Numbered from the stretch's first letter, positions 17,247 to 29,554 are shown. The stretch: 64,000 nt of DNA from Klebsiella sp. RHBSTW-00484 (GCF_013705725.1 NZ_CP055481.1:5146001-5210000), one strand, 5' to 3'. Program-made: numbers and translations. The notes: a model not told the origin generated them from the letters alone.

Positions 17247-19643
17247 ATGAAAAAACGTATTCCCAGCCTCCTGGCCACCATGATTGCCAGCGCCTTGTAT
17301 AGCCAACAGGGCCTCGCTGCCGATCTCGCCACGCAATGTATGCTTGGCGTCCCAAGCTACAATCGTCCTCTGGTTGAAGGGAAACCCAACGACCTGCCGG
17401 TGACGATCGATGCCGATCATGCGAAGGGTAATTATCCTGATAACGCCGTCTTTACCGGCAGCGTTGATATCAATCAGGGTAATAGCCGCCTGCAGGCCGA
17501 TGAAGTTCAGCTCCATCAACAGCAGGCCGCGGGTCAGCCGCAGCCTGTACGCACGGTCGATGCGCTCGGCAACGTTCACTACGACGACAATCAGGTTATC
17601 CTGAAAGGGCCAAAGGCCTGGTCGAACCTGAACACCAAAGATACCAACGTCTGGCAGGGCGACTACCAAATGGTTGGCCGTCAGGGGCGCGGTACCGCTG
17701 ACCTGATGAAACAGCGCGGTGAAAACCGCTATACCATTTTAGAAAACGGCAGCTTTACCTCCTGTCTGCCGGGTTCTGACACCTGGAGCGTCGTCGGCAG
17801 CGAAGTTATCCACGACCGCGAAGAGCAGGTGGCGGAGATCTGGAACGCACGCTTTAAGCTCGGCTCGGTACCGATTTTTTACAGTCCCTACCTGCAGCTG
17901 CCGGTGGGCGATAAGCGTCGTTCAGGCTTCCTGATCCCTAACGCTAAATACAGCACCAAAAACGGCGCAGAATTCTATCTTCCTTATTACTGGAATATCG
18001 CGCCGAACTTTGATGCCACGATCACCCCGCACTATATGAGCAAGCGTGGCGGTGTGATGTGGGAAAACGAATTTCGCTACCTGACTCAGGCTGGCGCGGG
18101 TTTATTCGAGTTTGATTACCTACCATCGGATAAGGTTTACGAGGACGATCACTCTGGCGACAGCAACAGTCGCCGCTGGCTGTTCTACTGGAACCATTCT
18201 GGCGTCGTAGACCAGGTGTGGCGCTTCAATGCCGACTACACCAAAGTCAGCGACCCGGACTACTTTAACGATTTCAGCTCCAAATACGGTTCCAGTACCG
18301 ATGGCTACGCTACGCAAAAATTGAGCGCGGGCTACGCCAATCAGAACTTTGACGCGACCGTATCGACCAAGCAATTCCAGGTCTTTGACCGCGACTCAAG
18401 CAACGCCTATTCCGCTGAGCCGCAGCTGGACGTGAACTATTATCAGAACGATGTCGGCCCGTTTGATACCCATCTTTACGGGCAGGCGGTGCATTTCGTT
18501 AACTCGAACAGCAACCTGCCGGAAGCAACCCGGCTTCACTTCGAGCCGACCATCGATCTGCCGCTGTCTAACGGCTGGGGCAGCATCAATACCGAAGCCA
18601 AACTGCTGGCAACCCACTATCAGCAGAACAACATCGATGAATACCGCGCTTACGCTAAGCGGCAGTACAACAATAAGTCTTCAGAATCAAATCAAAATGC
18701 GCTTGATTCCGCAAATGCGCTGAAGGATTCGGCAAACCGCGTTATGCCGCAGTTTAAAGTCGATGGCAAAATGGTATTCGAACGCGATATGCAGGAGAGC
18801 TATACCCAGACACTTGAACCGCGTATGCAGTATCTGTATATCCCCTATCGTGACCAGAGCCATATTGGCACCTACGACTCAACCCTGCTGCAATCGGACT
18901 ACAGCGGCCTGTTCCGCGACCGTTCATACAGCGGCCTCGACCGTATAGCTTCAGCCAATCAGCTAACCACCGGCGTCACATCTCGCGTTTATGATGCCGC
19001 CGCAGTTGAACGTTTTAATATTTCCGTTGGTCAAATCTACTATTTCACCGAGTCGCGTACCGGTGATGACAACATCAACTGGGAGAACAACGACACGCGG
19101 GGTTCACTGGTATGGGCTGGCGATACCTACTGGCGCATCACCGACGATTGGGGTTTACGCGGGGGAATTCAGTACGATACGCGTCTGGATAACGTCGCTA
19201 CCGGCAGCGGAACCGTGGAATACCGTCGCGACGAAAACCGTTTAGTACAACTTAACTATCGTTACGCGAGCCCGGAATATATTCAGGCGACTCTGCCGTC
19301 GTATTCCACCACTCAGCAGTATAAAGATGGTATCTCGCAGGTGGGGATGACCGCCAGCTGGCCAATCGTCGATCGTTGGGCAGTCGTTGGCGCGTACTAC
19401 TACGACACGAATACCAGAAAGTCAGCAAATCAGATGTTAGGGGTGCAGTATAGCTCTTGTTGCTACGCTATCCGTGTCGGCTATGAACGTAAGATCAACG
19501 GCTGGGATAACAGCAGCAACGAAAGCAAATACGACAACACCTTCGGCTTTAACATCGAGCTGCGTGGTCTGAGCTCCAATTACGGTCTCGGCACCCAGCA
19601 GATGTTGCGTTCGAACATTTTACCGTACCAGAGCTCCCTGTGA
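17247..19643 (+). CDS. lptD: LPS-assembly outer-membrane protein LptD
   Basis: Outer-membrane beta-barrel that with LptE inserts lipopolysaccharide into the outer leaflet. The product is 798 aa (E. coli 784). The signal peptide [20 protein letters not shown] ends near residue 24. The periplasmic OstA-type domain follows, then the barrel from about 200. The four disulfide cysteines are present: C31, the FTSCLPG cysteine and the SSCCYA pair. ATG 17247 is used; the open frame from 17223 adds eight non-conserved residues. A loop after [10 protein letters not shown] is longer than in E. coli and Asn/Ser/Lys rich. It is the first gene of the surA-pdxA-rsmA-apaGH run. Confidence 0.97.
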   Translation: MKKRIPSLLATMIASALYSQQGLAADLATQCMLGVPSYNRPLVEGKPNDLPVTIDADHAKGNYPDNAVFTGSVDINQGNSRLQADEVQLHQQQAAGQPQPVRTVDALGNVHYDDNQVILKGPKAWSNLNTKDTNVWQGDYQMVGRQGRGTADLMKQRGENRYTILENGSFTSCLPGSDTWSVVGSEVIHDREEQVAEIWNARFKLGSVPIFYSPYLQLPVGDKRRSGFLIPNAKYSTKNGAEFYLPYYWNIAPNFDATITPHYMSKRGGVMWENEFRYLTQAGAGLFEFDYLPSDKVYEDDHSGDSNSRRWLFYWNHSGVVDQVWRFNADYTKVSDPDYFNDFSSKYGSSTDGYATQKLSAGYANQNFDATVSTKQFQVFDRDSSNAYSAEPQLDVNYYQNDVGPFDTHLYGQAVHFVNSNSNLPEATRLHFEPTIDLPLSNGWGSINTEAKLLATHYQQNNIDEYRAYAKRQYNNKSSESNQNALDSANALKDSANRVMPQFKVDGKMVFERDMQESYTQTLEPRMQYLYIPYRDQSHIGTYDSTLLQSDYSGLFRDRSYSGLDRIASANQLTTGVTSRVYDAAAVERFNISVGQIYYFTESRTGDDNINWENNDTRGSLVWAGDTYWRITDDWGLRGGIQYDTRLDNVATGSGTVEYRRDENRLVQLNYRYASPEYIQATLPSYSTTQQYKDGISQVGMTASWPIVDRWAVVGAYYYDTNTRKSANQMLGVQYSSCCYAIRVGYERKINGWDNSSNESKYDNTFGFNIELRGLSSNYGLGTQQMLRSNILPYQSSL

Positions 19644-19696
19644 TGTGGCTGGTTTAAACGTAATCCGCAATTGCGGTTAATTGAAATGGAAAAAGT

Positions 19697-20983
19697 ATGA
19701 AGAACTGGAAAACGCTGCTTCTCGGTATCGCCATGATCGCGAATACCAGTTTCGCTGCCCCACAGGTTGTCGATAAAGTAGCGGCTGTCGTCAATAATGG
19801 CGTTGTTCTGGAAAGCGACGTCGCTGGTTTGATGCAATCGGTAAAACTTAACGCCGGCCAGGCCGGGCAGCAGCTGCCGGATGACGCCACCCTGCGTCAT
19901 CAGATCCTCGAACGTCTGATCATGGATCAGATAGTGCTGCAGATGGGCCAGAAAATGGGCGTGAAAGTCTCTGACGATCAGCTCGACCAGGCCATTGCCA
20001 ACATCGCTAAGCAGAACAATATGTCGATGGATCAGATGCGCAGTCGTCTGGCCTATGACGGCATTAACTACAACACCTACCGTAGTCAGATTCGCAAAGA
20101 GATGACGATTTCGGAAGTGCGTAATAACGAAGTTCGTCGTCGCATCACCGTTCTGCCGCAGGAAGTAGAAACCCTGGCAAAACAAATTGGCGATCAGAAT
20201 GACGCCAGCACTGAGCTGAACCTCAGCCACATCCTGATCCCGCTGTCGGAAAATCCAACTTCCGAGCAGGTTGCAGAGGCTCAGGACCAGGCAAACTCAG
20301 TAGTTGAGCAGGCGCGTAGCGGCTCAGACTTCGGCAAATTAGCCATCACCTACTCTGCCGATCAGCAGGCGCTGAAAGGCGGCCAGATGGGCTGGGGTCG
20401 AATTCAGGAACTGCCGGGCATCTTCGCTCAGGCGCTAAGCACCGCGAAGAAAGGCGATATCGTTGGCCCGATTCGTTCCGGCGTTGGCTTCCATATCCTG
20501 AAAATTAACGATATGCGCGGCGGCAGCAAAAGTATCTCCGTTACCGAAGTTCACGCTCGCCACATCCTGCTGAAACCTTCGCCGATCATGAACGACGATC
20601 AGGCACGGGCGAAGCTTGAACAGATCGCAGCAGATATTAAGAGCGGCAAAACCACCTTTGCTCAAGCGGCGAAAGAGTTCTCTGAAGATCCGGGTTCTGC
20701 TAACCAGGGCGGTGATTTAGGTTGGGCGACTCCGGATATCTTCGATCCGGCATTCCGTGATGCGATTCTGCGCCTCAACAAAGGCCAGACCAGCGCTCCG
20801 GTTCACTCATCCTTCGGCTGGCACCTGATTGAACTGCTGGATAGCCGCAACGTCGACAAAACCGACGCCGCGCAGAAAGACCGTGCTTACCGCATGCTGA
20901 TGAACCGTAAATTCTCCGAAGAAGCGGCTACCTGGATGCAGGAACAGCGCGCCAGCGCGTACGTTAAAGTTCTGAGTAACTAA
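19697..20983 (+). CDS. surA: Periplasmic chaperone / peptidyl-prolyl isomerase
   Basis: Periplasmic chaperone for outer-membrane proteins including LptD, 428 aa as in E. coli. The signal peptide [20 protein letters not shown] is cleaved before APQVVDK. The N-terminal chaperone domain covers about 22-170. Two parvulin domains follow, opening with [10 protein letters not shown] near 178 and [12 protein letters not shown] near 287. It starts 53 nt after lptD and its stop codon abuts the pdxA start with no gap, so coupling is likely. Confidence 0.98.
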   Translation: MKNWKTLLLGIAMIANTSFAAPQVVDKVAAVVNNGVVLESDVAGLMQSVKLNAGQAGQQLPDDATLRHQILERLIMDQIVLQMGQKMGVKVSDDQLDQAIANIAKQNNMSMDQMRSRLAYDGINYNTYRSQIRKEMTISEVRNNEVRRRITVLPQEVETLAKQIGDQNDASTELNLSHILIPLSENPTSEQVAEAQDQANSVVEQARSGSDFGKLAITYSADQQALKGGQMGWGRIQELPGIFAQALSTAKKGDIVGPIRSGVGFHILKINDMRGGSKSISVTEVHARHILLKPSPIMNDDQARAKLEQIAADIKSGKTTFAQAAKEFSEDPGSANQGGDLGWATPDIFDPAFRDAILRLNKGQTSAPVHSSFGWHLIELLDSRNVDKTDAAQKDRAYRMLMNRKFSEEAATWMQEQRASAYVKVLSN

Positions 20984-21973
20984 ATGACCGGTACACAACG
21001 AGTCGTTATCACTCCCGGCGAACCTGCCGGGATTGGCCCCGACCTCGTCGTGCAGCTTGCGCAGCGCGACTGGCCGGTAGAGCTGGTGATTTGCGCCGAT
21101 GGCGCCCTGTTATCTGACCGAGCAAACCTGCTCGGTCTTCCTTTATCCCTTAGGCCTTACGACCCCACCGCTCCTGCCTCAGCGCAGCGCGCGGGCACCC
21201 TGACGCTTCTTCCTGTCGCTCTCAACGTACCGGTTGAGCCAGGTGTGCTTAACGTTAGCAACGGTGGTTACGTGGTCGACACGCTGGCCCGCGCCTGCGA
21301 TGGCTGCCTGAACGGCGAATTTGCCGCGCTGATCACCGGGCCGGTACATAAGGGCATTATCAACGATGCAGGTATCGCCTTTACCGGCCACACCGAATTC
21401 TTTGAAGAGCGCTCACAGGCCAGTAAAGTGGTGATGATGCTGGCAACCGAAGAGCTGCGCGTGGCGCTGGTGACCACTCATCTGCCGCTAAAAGCGATAA
21501 GCGATGCGATTACGCCAGATCTGCTGCGTGAAATCATCACCATTCTGCATCACGACCTGCGCACCAAATTTGGCATTAATGACCCGCACGTGCTGGTCTG
21601 CGGCCTGAACCCGCATGCAGGCGAAGGCGGTCACATGGGAACGGAAGAGATCGATACGATTATTCCGGTGCTTGAAGAGATGCGCGCAAAGGGCATGAAC
21701 CTGAGCGGCCCGCTACCGGCAGACACCCTGTTTCAGCCGAAATATCTCGACCATGCCGATGCGGTACTCGCGATGTATCACGATCAGGGCCTGCCCGTGC
21801 TAAAATACCAGGGCTTTGGCCGCGGCGTGAATATTACGCTCGGTTTACCTTTTATTCGCACCTCCGTTGACCACGGTACCGCACTCGAACTTGCGGGCCA
21901 GGGAAAAGCGGAAGTCGGCAGTTTTATCACGGCGCTTAATCTCGCCATCAAAATGATTGTTAATACCCAATGA
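20984..21973 (+). CDS. pdxA: 4-hydroxythreonine-4-phosphate dehydrogenase
   Basis: NAD-dependent enzyme of pyridoxal 5'-phosphate synthesis, 329 aa, the E. coli length. Family motifs are [33 protein letters not shown] (metal and substrate histidine), [14 protein letters not shown] and [12 protein letters not shown]. The ATG directly follows the surA stop, and its own last bases overlap the rsmA start by four bases (ATGA). Confidence 0.98.
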   Translation: MTGTQRVVITPGEPAGIGPDLVVQLAQRDWPVELVICADGALLSDRANLLGLPLSLRPYDPTAPASAQRAGTLTLLPVALNVPVEPGVLNVSNGGYVVDTLARACDGCLNGEFAALITGPVHKGIINDAGIAFTGHTEFFEERSQASKVVMMLATEELRVALVTTHLPLKAISDAITPDLLREIITILHHDLRTKFGINDPHVLVCGLNPHAGEGGHMGTEEIDTIIPVLEEMRAKGMNLSGPLPADTLFQPKYLDHADAVLAMYHDQGLPVLKYQGFGRGVNITLGLPFIRTSVDHGTALELAGQGKAEVGSFITALNLAIKMIVNTQ

Positions 21974-22791
21974 ATAATCGAGTCCATCAGGGCCACTTAG
22001 CCCGTAAACGTTTCGGGCAAAACTTTCTCAACGATCAGTTCGTGATCGACAGCATTGTCTCGGCCATTAATCCACAAAAAGATCAGGCGATTGTTGAAAT
22101 CGGCCCTGGCCTTGCGGCACTGACCGAGCCGGTCGGTGAACGCCTCGACAAGTTGACCGTTATCGAGCTGGACCGCGATCTGGCTGCACGTTTGCAAACG
22201 CATCCGTTCCTCGGACCGAAGCTGACGATTTATCAGCAAGATGCCATGACCATGAACTTTCGCGAGCTGTCGCAGACCATGGGCCAGCCGCTGCGCGTGT
22301 TTGGCAACCTGCCGTACAATATCTCCACGCCGCTGATGTTCCATCTGTTCAGCTATACTGATGCCATTGCCGACATGCACTTTATGCTGCAAAAAGAAGT
22401 CGTCAATCGTCTGGTTGCCGGGCCGAACAGTAAGGCGTATGGTCGATTGAGCGTGATGGCGCAATATTACTGCCAGATAATTCCGGTACTTGAAGTCCCG
22501 CCGAGCGCCTTTACGCCAGCACCTAAAGTGGATTCTGCCGTCGTGCGTCTGGTGCCTTACCGTACGCTGCCGCATCCGGTAAAAGAGATTCGCGTGCTGA
22601 GCCGCATCACCACCGAGGCTTTCAACCAGCGTCGGAAAACGATCCGTAACAGCCTCGGCAATCTGTTCAGCATCGAGGTTCTGACCGAACTGGGGATCGA
22701 CCCGGCGAAGCGCGCAGAAAATATTTCCGTGGCGCAGTATTGTCAGTTAGCTAACTGGTTATCTGAGAACGCGCCCACCAAGGAGAGCTAA
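21970..22791 (+). CDS. rsmA: 16S rRNA dimethyladenosine transferase
   Basis: Dimethylates A1518 and A1519 at the 3' end of 16S rRNA during small-subunit assembly (also called KsgA; loss gives kasugamycin resistance). The product is 273 aa. The SAM site [14 protein letters not shown] and catalytic NLPYNIST are present. The N-terminal [10 protein letters not shown] is the family start. The gene overlaps pdxA by four bases and is followed two bases later by apaG. Confidence 0.98.
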   Translation: MNNRVHQGHLARKRFGQNFLNDQFVIDSIVSAINPQKDQAIVEIGPGLAALTEPVGERLDKLTVIELDRDLAARLQTHPFLGPKLTIYQQDAMTMNFRELSQTMGQPLRVFGNLPYNISTPLMFHLFSYTDAIADMHFMLQKEVVNRLVAGPNSKAYGRLSVMAQYYCQIIPVLEVPPSAFTPAPKVDSAVVRLVPYRTLPHPVKEIRVLSRITTEAFNQRRKTIRNSLGNLFSIEVLTELGIDPAKRAENISVAQYCQLANWLSENAPTKES

Positions 22792-22793
22792 CC

Positions 22794-23171
22794 ATGATCA
22801 ATTCGCCCCGAGTTTGTGTGCAGGTACAAAGCGTCTATATCGAATCGCAATCTTCTCCGGAAGAAGAGCGCTACGTTTTCGCTTATACCGTCACCCTGCG
22901 TAATTTGGGGCGGACTCAGGTTCAGCTTCTTGGTCGCTACTGGCTTATCACCAACGGCAATGGTCGTGAGACCGAAGTTCAGGGTGAAGGGGTTGTCGGC
23001 GAGCAGCCGCATATTCCGGCCGGCGGCGAATTTCAATATACCAGCGGCGCGGTCATTGAAACGCCGCTGGGCACCATGCAGGGACACTATGAGATGATCG
23101 ATGTGAACGGCGCGCCGTTCTCCGTTGATGTCCCTGTTTTCCGTCTCGCAGTACCCACTCTCATCCATTAA
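22794..23171 (+). CDS. apaG: ApaG-domain protein (DUF525)
   Basis: A 125-aa all-beta, fibronectin-III-like protein of unknown cellular role. The family core [28 protein letters not shown] is recognisable in parts (RYWLITN, VVGEQP) along with GTMQGHYEM. It sits two bases after rsmA and four before apaH, the usual rsmA-apaG-apaH order. Confidence 0.97.
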   Translation: MINSPRVCVQVQSVYIESQSSPEEERYVFAYTVTLRNLGRTQVQLLGRYWLITNGNGRETEVQGEGVVGEQPHIPAGGEFQYTSGAVIETPLGTMQGHYEMIDVNGAPFSVDVPVFRLAVPTLIH

Positions 23172-23175
23172 AACA

Positions 23176-24024
23176 ATGTCTACATACCTTATTGGCGATG
23201 TTCACGGTTGCTACGATGAACTGATCGCATTATTAGAGCAGGTGGAGTTTAATCCTGAGGCTGATACGCTGTGGCTCACGGGCGACCTGGTCGCGCGCGG
23301 CCCCGGTTCTCTGGAAGTACTGCGTTTCGTTAAGCTACTCGGCGATAGCGTACGCACCGTGCTGGGCAATCACGACTTACACTTGCTGGCGGTCTTCGCG
23401 GGTATCAGTCGTAACAAGCCGAAAGACCGGCTGAAATCATTGCTTGAAGCACCGGATGCTGACGAGCTCCTCAACTGGCTGCGCCGCCAGCCGCTGATGC
23501 AAATCGATGAAGAAAAAAAGCTGGTGATGGCCCATGCAGGAATCACTCCGCAGTGGGATCTGGAAACCGCCAAACAGTGCGCCCGCGATGTTGAAGCGGT
23601 GCTGTCCAGCGACTCCTACCCGTTCTTCCTCGATGCCATGTACGGCGATATGCCGAACAACTGGAGCAACGAACTCAGCGGTCTGGCACGCCTGCGCTTT
23701 ATCTCCAACGCTTTTACCCGCATGCGCTACTGCTTCCCGAACGGGCAGTTGGATATGTATGCTAAAGAAGCGCCGGAAAGCGCCCCCGCACCGCTCAAAC
23801 CGTGGTTCGCCATTCCTGGCCCGGTGGCTAGCGAATACAGCATCGCCTTCGGTCATTGGGCTTCGCTGGAAGGAAAAGGAACGCCGGAAGGGATTTACGC
23901 ACTGGATACTGGCTGCTGCTGGGGCGGAGATCTCACCTGTCTGCGCTGGGAAGATAAAATGTACTTCACGCAGCCGTCGAATCGACAGAAAAATATGGAT
24001 GAAGGCGAGGCGATCGCCTCCTGA
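23176..24024 (+). CDS. apaH: Diadenosine tetraphosphatase, symmetrical
   Basis: Hydrolyses Ap4A to two ADP, and can remove Np4 caps from RNA. The product is 282 aa (E. coli 280). Metallophosphatase motifs are [18 protein letters not shown] and GNHDLHLL, with FGHWAS near the C-terminus. ATG 23176 gives [11 protein letters not shown]; the in-frame extension from 23125 runs through the apaG end and is rejected. The C-terminal tail ([14 protein letters not shown]) is not conserved. It is convergent with folA, with a hairpin between. Confidence 0.97.
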   Translation: MSTYLIGDVHGCYDELIALLEQVEFNPEADTLWLTGDLVARGPGSLEVLRFVKLLGDSVRTVLGNHDLHLLAVFAGISRNKPKDRLKSLLEAPDADELLNWLRRQPLMQIDEEKKLVMAHAGITPQWDLETAKQCARDVEAVLSSDSYPFFLDAMYGDMPNNWSNELSGLARLRFISNAFTRMRYCFPNGQLDMYAKEAPESAPAPLKPWFAIPGPVASEYSIAFGHWASLEGKGTPEGIYALDTGCCWGGDLTCLRWEDKMYFTQPSNRQKNMDEGEAIAS

Positions 24025-24032
24025 GAAAAGTC

Positions 24033-24056
24033 CCCCGGTAGCCATAGCCACCGGGG
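24033..24056. terminator. Bidirectional terminator between apaH and folA
   Basis: CCCCGGT (24033-24039) pairs with ACCGGGG (24050-24056) around a 10-nt loop. On the minus strand it is followed by GACTTTTC and on the plus strand by AAAGCTTT. It serves both converging transcripts. The stem is short but GC rich. Confidence 0.7.
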
Positions 24057-24062
24057 AAAGCT

Positions 24063-24545
<483 letters not shown>

Positions 24546-24642
24546 TTAATTCCCGAATGCAAAAAATTGCCGCCACTATACGGAAAGCGTAATACTTCGT
24601 CGACTGGGCGGAGAGTAAAGAATCAGAAAATTTTAAGATTTG

Positions 24643-24676
24643 CTGGCAAGCCCACGTAAGCCACGTGAGCCGCCAG
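24643..24676. other. Nested hairpin between kefC and folA
   Basis: CTGGC (24643-24647) pairs with GCCAG (24672-24676), and CACGT (24653-24657) with ACGTG (24663-24667). This gives a two-part stem in the 198-nt gap. No T-run follows on the minus strand. It may delimit the kefC message or bind a regulator upstream of the folA promoter; neither is shown. Confidence 0.4.
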
Positions 24677-24740
24677 AACAGGATCTAAATTGAAAACAAA
24701 TTGTTACTTGTAAAGCTAGCGTAACACGCGTAATTCATCG

Positions 24741-26606
24741 TCAGGCCGAGGGCTTATTCTGTGGCTCATCGGCAATATCGCCAGTGTGCCGTCCCTCTTC
24801 CGTCCCCTGCCAACCATGGCGCTGAACCAGCGATAAATGGTTGCGATCCTCGTTGATAATGCCGGTCAGCATATCGCTGGTGCGTTTGAACACCGCCACC
24901 CGGGAAGCCGCATCGTTTTCCGCCATCGCCACCATCTCTTCAACCATTTGCAGATTGAAACGGCGGAACAGATCGGCACGCTCGCGAGCCTCATATGCCC
25001 CCAGCCCCAGCGCCTCGAGGGTCATACGCCCGGACTTCAGCGCCGCTTCAAAGGTTTCACGCTCTGGCGCTTCCACTCCGGCCTGACGCAGCTTGATGTA
25101 ATGATCGACATCGCGGGCGCGCGAGATAATTTGCAGATGCGGGAAGTGCTCTTTCGCCAGTTCCGCCAGCTGCAGGTTAGTCTGCGGATCGTCGATGGCG
25201 TTAATCAGCACTTCTGCTTTTTCCGCCCCCGCCGATTCAAGCAGATCAACCCGCGTCGCATCGCCGTAGAACACTTTCATATCAAATTTGCGCAGGGTAT
25301 CGACGTGGTCTGGGTCGTGATCGAGGATAACCATCTTCACGCCGCTGGAGAGCAGCACGCGACCGGCAATCTGCCCGTAGCGACCGAATCCGGCGATGAT
25401 GACTCGCGGCTGCTCTTCATCAATCTCATCGGCTTCACGCTCCTGACCGCTGGCGGATTTTTCCAGACGGGTAAGCAAAACCAGCAGGATTGGCGTCGCC
25501 GCCATCGATAATGCAACGGCCAGGGTCAGCGCCTTCGCCCACTCGCTGTCCAACACATCAGCCATCTGCGCCGCGCCGAAGACCACGAAAGCAAACTCGC
25601 TTCCCTGCCCGAGTAACACCGCAAACCAGCGGCGCTGGGAGCGCGGCACGCCTAACGGTTTAGCAATCAGCCACAGCATCACGGACTTAATAACCAGGAA
25701 ACCCACCAGCAGAATAAGAATGCGCAGCGGGTGAGTCACCAGGGTACCGAAGTCGATAGACATCCCGACGCCGATAAAAAACAGTCCCAGCAGCAGGCCT
25801 TTAAACGGCTCAATATCGCTTTCCAGCGCATGACGGTACTCGGAGCTTGCCAGCAATACTCCGGCAAGGAACGCCCCCATCGCCATCGACAGCCCGACCT
25901 CTTCCAGCAGCAGTCCGAAGCCAAACACCAGAAACAGGGCCACGGCGCTGAACACTTCACGCAGACCGGAGCGCGCAACAAAGCGCAGCATAGGCCTGGT
26001 CAGATAGCGGCCGAGCGCCACCACCAGCGCCAGCGCGCCCGCCACCTTCAGCGCTGACAGAGCAAACGCCCCCAGCGTCGTTGAACCGCCGCTCGCCGCC
26101 AGCAGCGGTATCATCGCCACCAGCGGAATTGCCGCGATATCCTGGAACAACAACACCGCAAAGGCACTCCGGCCCAGCTGCGTCACCGTCAGGTTGCGTT
26201 CGTTCATCGCCTGCATGGCAATCGCCGTTGATGAGAGCGCCAGAGTCATACCAATCAGCTCCGCCACCTGCCAGCGCAGGCCCAGCGACATACAGAACAG
26301 GCCGATCAGCGCTCCACAGACCACCATCTGCAACGCCCCGCCGCCGAACACCGAGGCGCGCAGCTTCCACAGGCGCTGCGGATCCAGCTCCAGGCCGATG
26401 ACAAAAAGCATCAGCACCACGCCGATTTCCGCAAAATGCAGAATCGACTCGGCGTCGGTGACCAGCCGCAGCCCCCACGGGCCAATAATACAGCCAGCGA
26501 TTAGGTAGCCGAGCACCGACCCCAGTCCAAGACGTACGGCAATCGGCACAATCAGCGCGGCGGACCCCAAATAGATGAGCGCCTGTATGAGCGTATGGCT
26601 ATCCAT
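24741..26606 (-). CDS. kefC: Glutathione-regulated potassium-efflux antiporter
   Basis: Inner-membrane K+/H+ antiporter gated by glutathione adducts, protecting from electrophiles by cytoplasmic acidification. The product is 621 aa (E. coli 620). The CPA2 membrane domain (about 1-380) shows [13 protein letters not shown] and [12 protein letters not shown]. The cytoplasmic RCK/KTN domain starts near 400 with [16 protein letters not shown] and [10 protein letters not shown]. The start at 26606 overlaps the kefF stop by eight bases, so the regulatory subunit is translated first and coupled. Confidence 0.98.
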   Translation of the reverse strand: MDSHTLIQALIYLGSAALIVPIAVRLGLGSVLGYLIAGCIIGPWGLRLVTDAESILHFAEIGVVLMLFVIGLELDPQRLWKLRASVFGGGALQMVVCGALIGLFCMSLGLRWQVAELIGMTLALSSTAIAMQAMNERNLTVTQLGRSAFAVLLFQDIAAIPLVAMIPLLAASGGSTTLGAFALSALKVAGALALVVALGRYLTRPMLRFVARSGLREVFSAVALFLVFGFGLLLEEVGLSMAMGAFLAGVLLASSEYRHALESDIEPFKGLLLGLFFIGVGMSIDFGTLVTHPLRILILLVGFLVIKSVMLWLIAKPLGVPRSQRRWFAVLLGQGSEFAFVVFGAAQMADVLDSEWAKALTLAVALSMAATPILLVLLTRLEKSASGQEREADEIDEEQPRVIIAGFGRYGQIAGRVLLSSGVKMVILDHDPDHVDTLRKFDMKVFYGDATRVDLLESAGAEKAEVLINAIDDPQTNLQLAELAKEHFPHLQIISRARDVDHYIKLRQAGVEAPERETFEAALKSGRMTLEALGLGAYEARERADLFRRFNLQMVEEMVAMAENDAASRVAVFKRTSDMLTGIINEDRNHLSLVQRHGWQGTEEGRHTGDIADEPQNKPSA

Positions 26607-27132
26607 TATTGTGCGCCTCCTGCCATTCGATTAAGCGTTGCCGATAATGACGCGCCTGCGCCTGAAGGGTTTCGTCATCGCAGACAAAGGTGCAATGCAT
26701 GGCGAACGGCGGCAACCATTTCATGCCACAGTACAACCCCGTCGCCTGCAGCGGCTGCGCCAGAACGTCAAAACCGGGGAATGAACCGATAGCAAAGTGG
26801 CTTTCGCCGCCGCCGGTGGTCACCGCCCACATCAGCGATTTCCCGCGCAGCGCGATACCGTTGTGGCCGTAAGCCCAGCCGTGCGATAACACCTTATCCA
26901 TCCACAGCTTCAGCAACGGCGGTACGCTGTACCACTGCATCGGATGCTGCCAGATAACCAGATCGGCACGGGCCAGCGCCGCCTGTTCGGCGGCGATATC
27001 GATATTGAAATCGGGATAAAGTTGATAGAGAGAGCGTATCTCTACGCCATCAAGCGTCCTTGCCTGCTCAAGCATCCGCTTATTCGCATGCGAGTGCTGC
27101 GGATAGGGATGTGCATAAATTATAAGAATCAT
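26599..27132 (-). CDS. kefF: KefC ancillary quinone oxidoreductase
   Basis: Flavodoxin-like FMN oxidoreductase that is required for full KefC activity and reduces quinones. The product is 177 aa (E. coli 176). Motifs are [33 protein letters not shown] and the FMN-binding [11 protein letters not shown] 27132 gives the family start [11 protein letters not shown]; the 12-residue upstream extension is not conserved. It overlaps kefC by eight bases. Confidence 0.97.
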   Translation of the reverse strand: MILIIYAHPYPQHSHANKRMLEQARTLDGVEIRSLYQLYPDFNIDIAAEQAALARADLVIWQHPMQWYSVPPLLKLWMDKVLSHGWAYGHNGIALRGKSLMWAVTTGGGESHFAIGSFPGFDVLAQPLQATGLYCGMKWLPPFAMHCTFVCDDETLQAQARHYRQRLIEWQEAHNNG

Positions 27133-27227
27133 TGATTCGCCTGCGTTAACTCTTGTTGTAATCAGCAAGAGTGTAGACAGTTAATTGAATCGCTTACAAT
27201 GATAAGTGTGATTTATATCTCATAGTG

Positions 27228-28532
27228 TTACGCATTCCGCGGTTGTTTAGCGATCGCGACATCCGGCTGAGCGGTATCGAGGTCGCACTTCTTCGGCAGC
27301 AGAAAGGTAATAGTCCCGGCAATGATTAACGATCCGGCCAGCGCGCAAACCGCCACGTTCTGCCCGTAAAGATAAATCATCACCCCCACCAGATACGGAC
27401 CGCAGAACCCACCAAGGTTACCCAAGCCATTAATCACGCCGCGCGCGCTACCGGCCACCTCCGGCGAGGCGATACGTCCCGGCATTGACCAGAATGGGCT
27501 GGTTGCCGATTTAAGGAAGAAGCCGCAGACCACCAGCGCGATATAGGCCGCCACCACATGTTCACGCAATATTACCGAGGCCACCAGCGCCGCTGCGAAG
27601 CAGTAAAGCGAGAAACGAACCCATAGACGACGTTTGCCGCTGCGATCGCTGAACAGCGAAATCACGTAGATCCCCGCCAGTGTCGCCATGAACGGCAGTA
27701 TGGCGAGGAACCCGACGCTGGCCATGCTACCGCCGGTCAGCCCCTTCAGGATGGTCGGCAGCCACAACGTGTAGCCATAATCGCCGGTCTGGTAGAAGAA
27801 ATTGAGGATCACCAGCTTCATCAGGCCAGGGTTGCGGAACACATCTTTAACCGGCGCGTTGCTTACCGGCGCTTCCGCCAGCTTCGCCGCCCGCTCTGCG
27901 GCCAGGGTAGTGACCAGATACTGACGCTCGCTTTCCGGCAACCAGCGCGCCTCTTCCGGACGGTCACTGATCATGAACCACCACACTACCAGCACCACTA
28001 TCGACAGCAGGCCTTCGATGATAAACAGCCAGCGCCAGTCAAGCGCCGCGATAATCGCGCCCGATACCGGCGCGGTCAGCATGCCGCCCAGCGGAGCAAA
28101 CATCATCACGAAAGCATTCGCCCGGCCGATCTCTTTCTCCGGGAACCAGTTGCTGATCATGGTCAGCACCACCGGCAGCATTCCGCCCTCAGAGACGCCG
28201 AGAATAAAACGCAGTACCAGCAGCTGATATTCGTGAGTGACAAAACCGGTGGCGATAGAGACCACCGCCCAGGCCACCAGCGACCAGGCAATAAATTTCT
28301 TCCCGCTGCCGTTTACCGCAATTCTGCCGCCGGGTATTTGCAGAAATAAATAACCAATAAAAAATATTCCGCTGGCGACACCAGCCATCTGGCTGGTAAT
28401 ACCTAAATCGGTTTCCATTCCGCCGGGCAGCGCAAAGCTAATATTAACCCGGTCCATAAACGAAATAATACAGGCGATCAACACCGGCGTAATAATACGC
28501 AACCAGCGGGTGCTGGGGATTTTATCGTTCAT
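27228..28532 (-). CDS. MFS transporter, anion:cation symporter family
   Basis: A 434-aa major facilitator with twelve predicted membrane segments. DRVNISFALPGG and GRIAVNGSGKK in the first half and SDRSGKRRLW in the central loop are typical of the ACS family, which carries hexuronates, galactonate, ketogluconate and similar sugar acids. ATG 28532 has GAGAG eight bases upstream; an in-frame GTG three codons earlier is possible. It lies 71 nt downstream of a 2-hydroxyacid dehydrogenase and probably shares its transcript. With IdnO-like and gluconokinase genes nearby, import of a ketogluconate or related aldonate is the best guess; the substrate is not proven. Confidence 0.8.
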   Translation of the reverse strand: MNDKIPSTRWLRIITPVLIACIISFMDRVNISFALPGGMETDLGITSQMAGVASGIFFIGYLFLQIPGGRIAVNGSGKKFIAWSLVAWAVVSIATGFVTHEYQLLVLRFILGVSEGGMLPVVLTMISNWFPEKEIGRANAFVMMFAPLGGMLTAPVSGAIIAALDWRWLFIIEGLLSIVVLVVWWFMISDRPEEARWLPESERQYLVTTLAAERAAKLAEAPVSNAPVKDVFRNPGLMKLVILNFFYQTGDYGYTLWLPTILKGLTGGSMASVGFLAILPFMATLAGIYVISLFSDRSGKRRLWVRFSLYCFAAALVASVILREHVVAAYIALVVCGFFLKSATSPFWSMPGRIASPEVAGSARGVINGLGNLGGFCGPYLVGVMIYLYGQNVAVCALAGSLIIAGTITFLLPKKCDLDTAQPDVAIAKQPRNA

Positions 28533-28603
28533 ATATCGCACTCTCTATGCAGAGGTTATCATTGTAATAAAGTGAGCGTAGGGACAGAGAAAAAAGGTGA
28601 TAA

Positions 28604-29554
28604 TTAATTAATCGCGTTCGGTAATACCGTACCGGCGAAATAAGCAGCAACGTTGGCGTATACCACATCGCTCATTTTCTGCCGCGTCTCATGAGTAGCG
28701 CTGGCAACGTGCGGTTGCAGGACCACATTGTCGAGCGCAATGAGTTCAGCTGGTACGTTTGGCTCATCTTCGAAGACGTCGAGACCGGCCCCGGCGATAA
28801 CACCGTTTTGTAACGCATGTATCAGCGCTTTCTCGTCCACCAGCGAACCACGGGCGATATTAATCAGCCAGGCATGTTTCGGCATGACGTTAAACACGGA
28901 AGCATCAATCAGCCCGCAGTTAGCTTCGCCGCCTGAAGCCGCGATCACCAGGAAGTCGCTTTCGTGGGCCAGCGTGTGCAGGTCCGCGCACCACTGATAG
29001 CGCAGTCCTTTAACCTTTTTGCGATCGGTGTAGAGCACTTCCATATCGAACCCGCTCGCGCGGCGGGCGATAGCCTGACCGATATTGCCCATCCCCAGCA
29101 GGCCAATGCGTTTGCCGCTCACCTGGGTTGCCAGCGGCAGTCCGCCGTTCAGCCAGCGCCCCTCACGCACAAAACGATCGCCCTGACACAGCTGACGCGA
29201 ACCGGCCAGCAGCAGACCCATCGCCAGGTCGGCAACATCGTTGGTCAACACGCCGGAAGTGATAGAGACGGCAATCTGCCTGGAGCGAGCGAAATCTAAA
29301 TCAACGGCATCAGTACCCACGCCGAAAATAGCAATCAACCCAACGTGCGGCAGCAGCTCCAGGACGCTGTTCTGTACGCCAACATCGCCTCGGGTCACTA
29401 CAGCGGCAATGTTTTCCCCCTGCTCGCGCAGAAAAGCGATCGGGTCTTCCTGCTCATACAGGCGATACAGCGGAAACTCTGCAGCCAGTTGCGCCTGCAG
29501 AGCGTCAATAACGGGGGCCACTAAAAGGACGGCGCGGGTAATAGCATTATTCAT
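28604..29554 (-). CDS. D-isomer 2-hydroxyacid dehydrogenase (ketogluconate reductase-like)
   Basis: NAD(P)-dependent dehydrogenase, 316 aa. The Rossmann motif is GLLGMGNIGQAIA, followed by the catalytic segments INIARGSLVD (Arg), EDEPNVP (Glu) and QPHVASATHET (His). It resembles glyoxylate/hydroxypyruvate and 2-ketogluconate reductases. ATG 29554 is chosen because AGGTGA lies five bases upstream; the open frame extends 15 codons further through an inverted repeat. In this cluster, reduction of 2-ketogluconate to gluconate is plausible, after which the gluconokinase at 31949 would act. Substrate is inference. Confidence 0.82.
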   Translation of the reverse strand: MNNAITRAVLLVAPVIDALQAQLAAEFPLYRLYEQEDPIAFLREQGENIAAVVTRGDVGVQNSVLELLPHVGLIAIFGVGTDAVDLDFARSRQIAVSITSGVLTNDVADLAMGLLLAGSRQLCQGDRFVREGRWLNGGLPLATQVSGKRIGLLGMGNIGQAIARRASGFDMEVLYTDRKKVKGLRYQWCADLHTLAHESDFLVIAASGGEANCGLIDASVFNVMPKHAWLINIARGSLVDEKALIHALQNGVIAGAGLDVFEDEPNVPAELIALDNVVLQPHVASATHETRQKMSDVVYANVAAYFAGTVLPNAIN

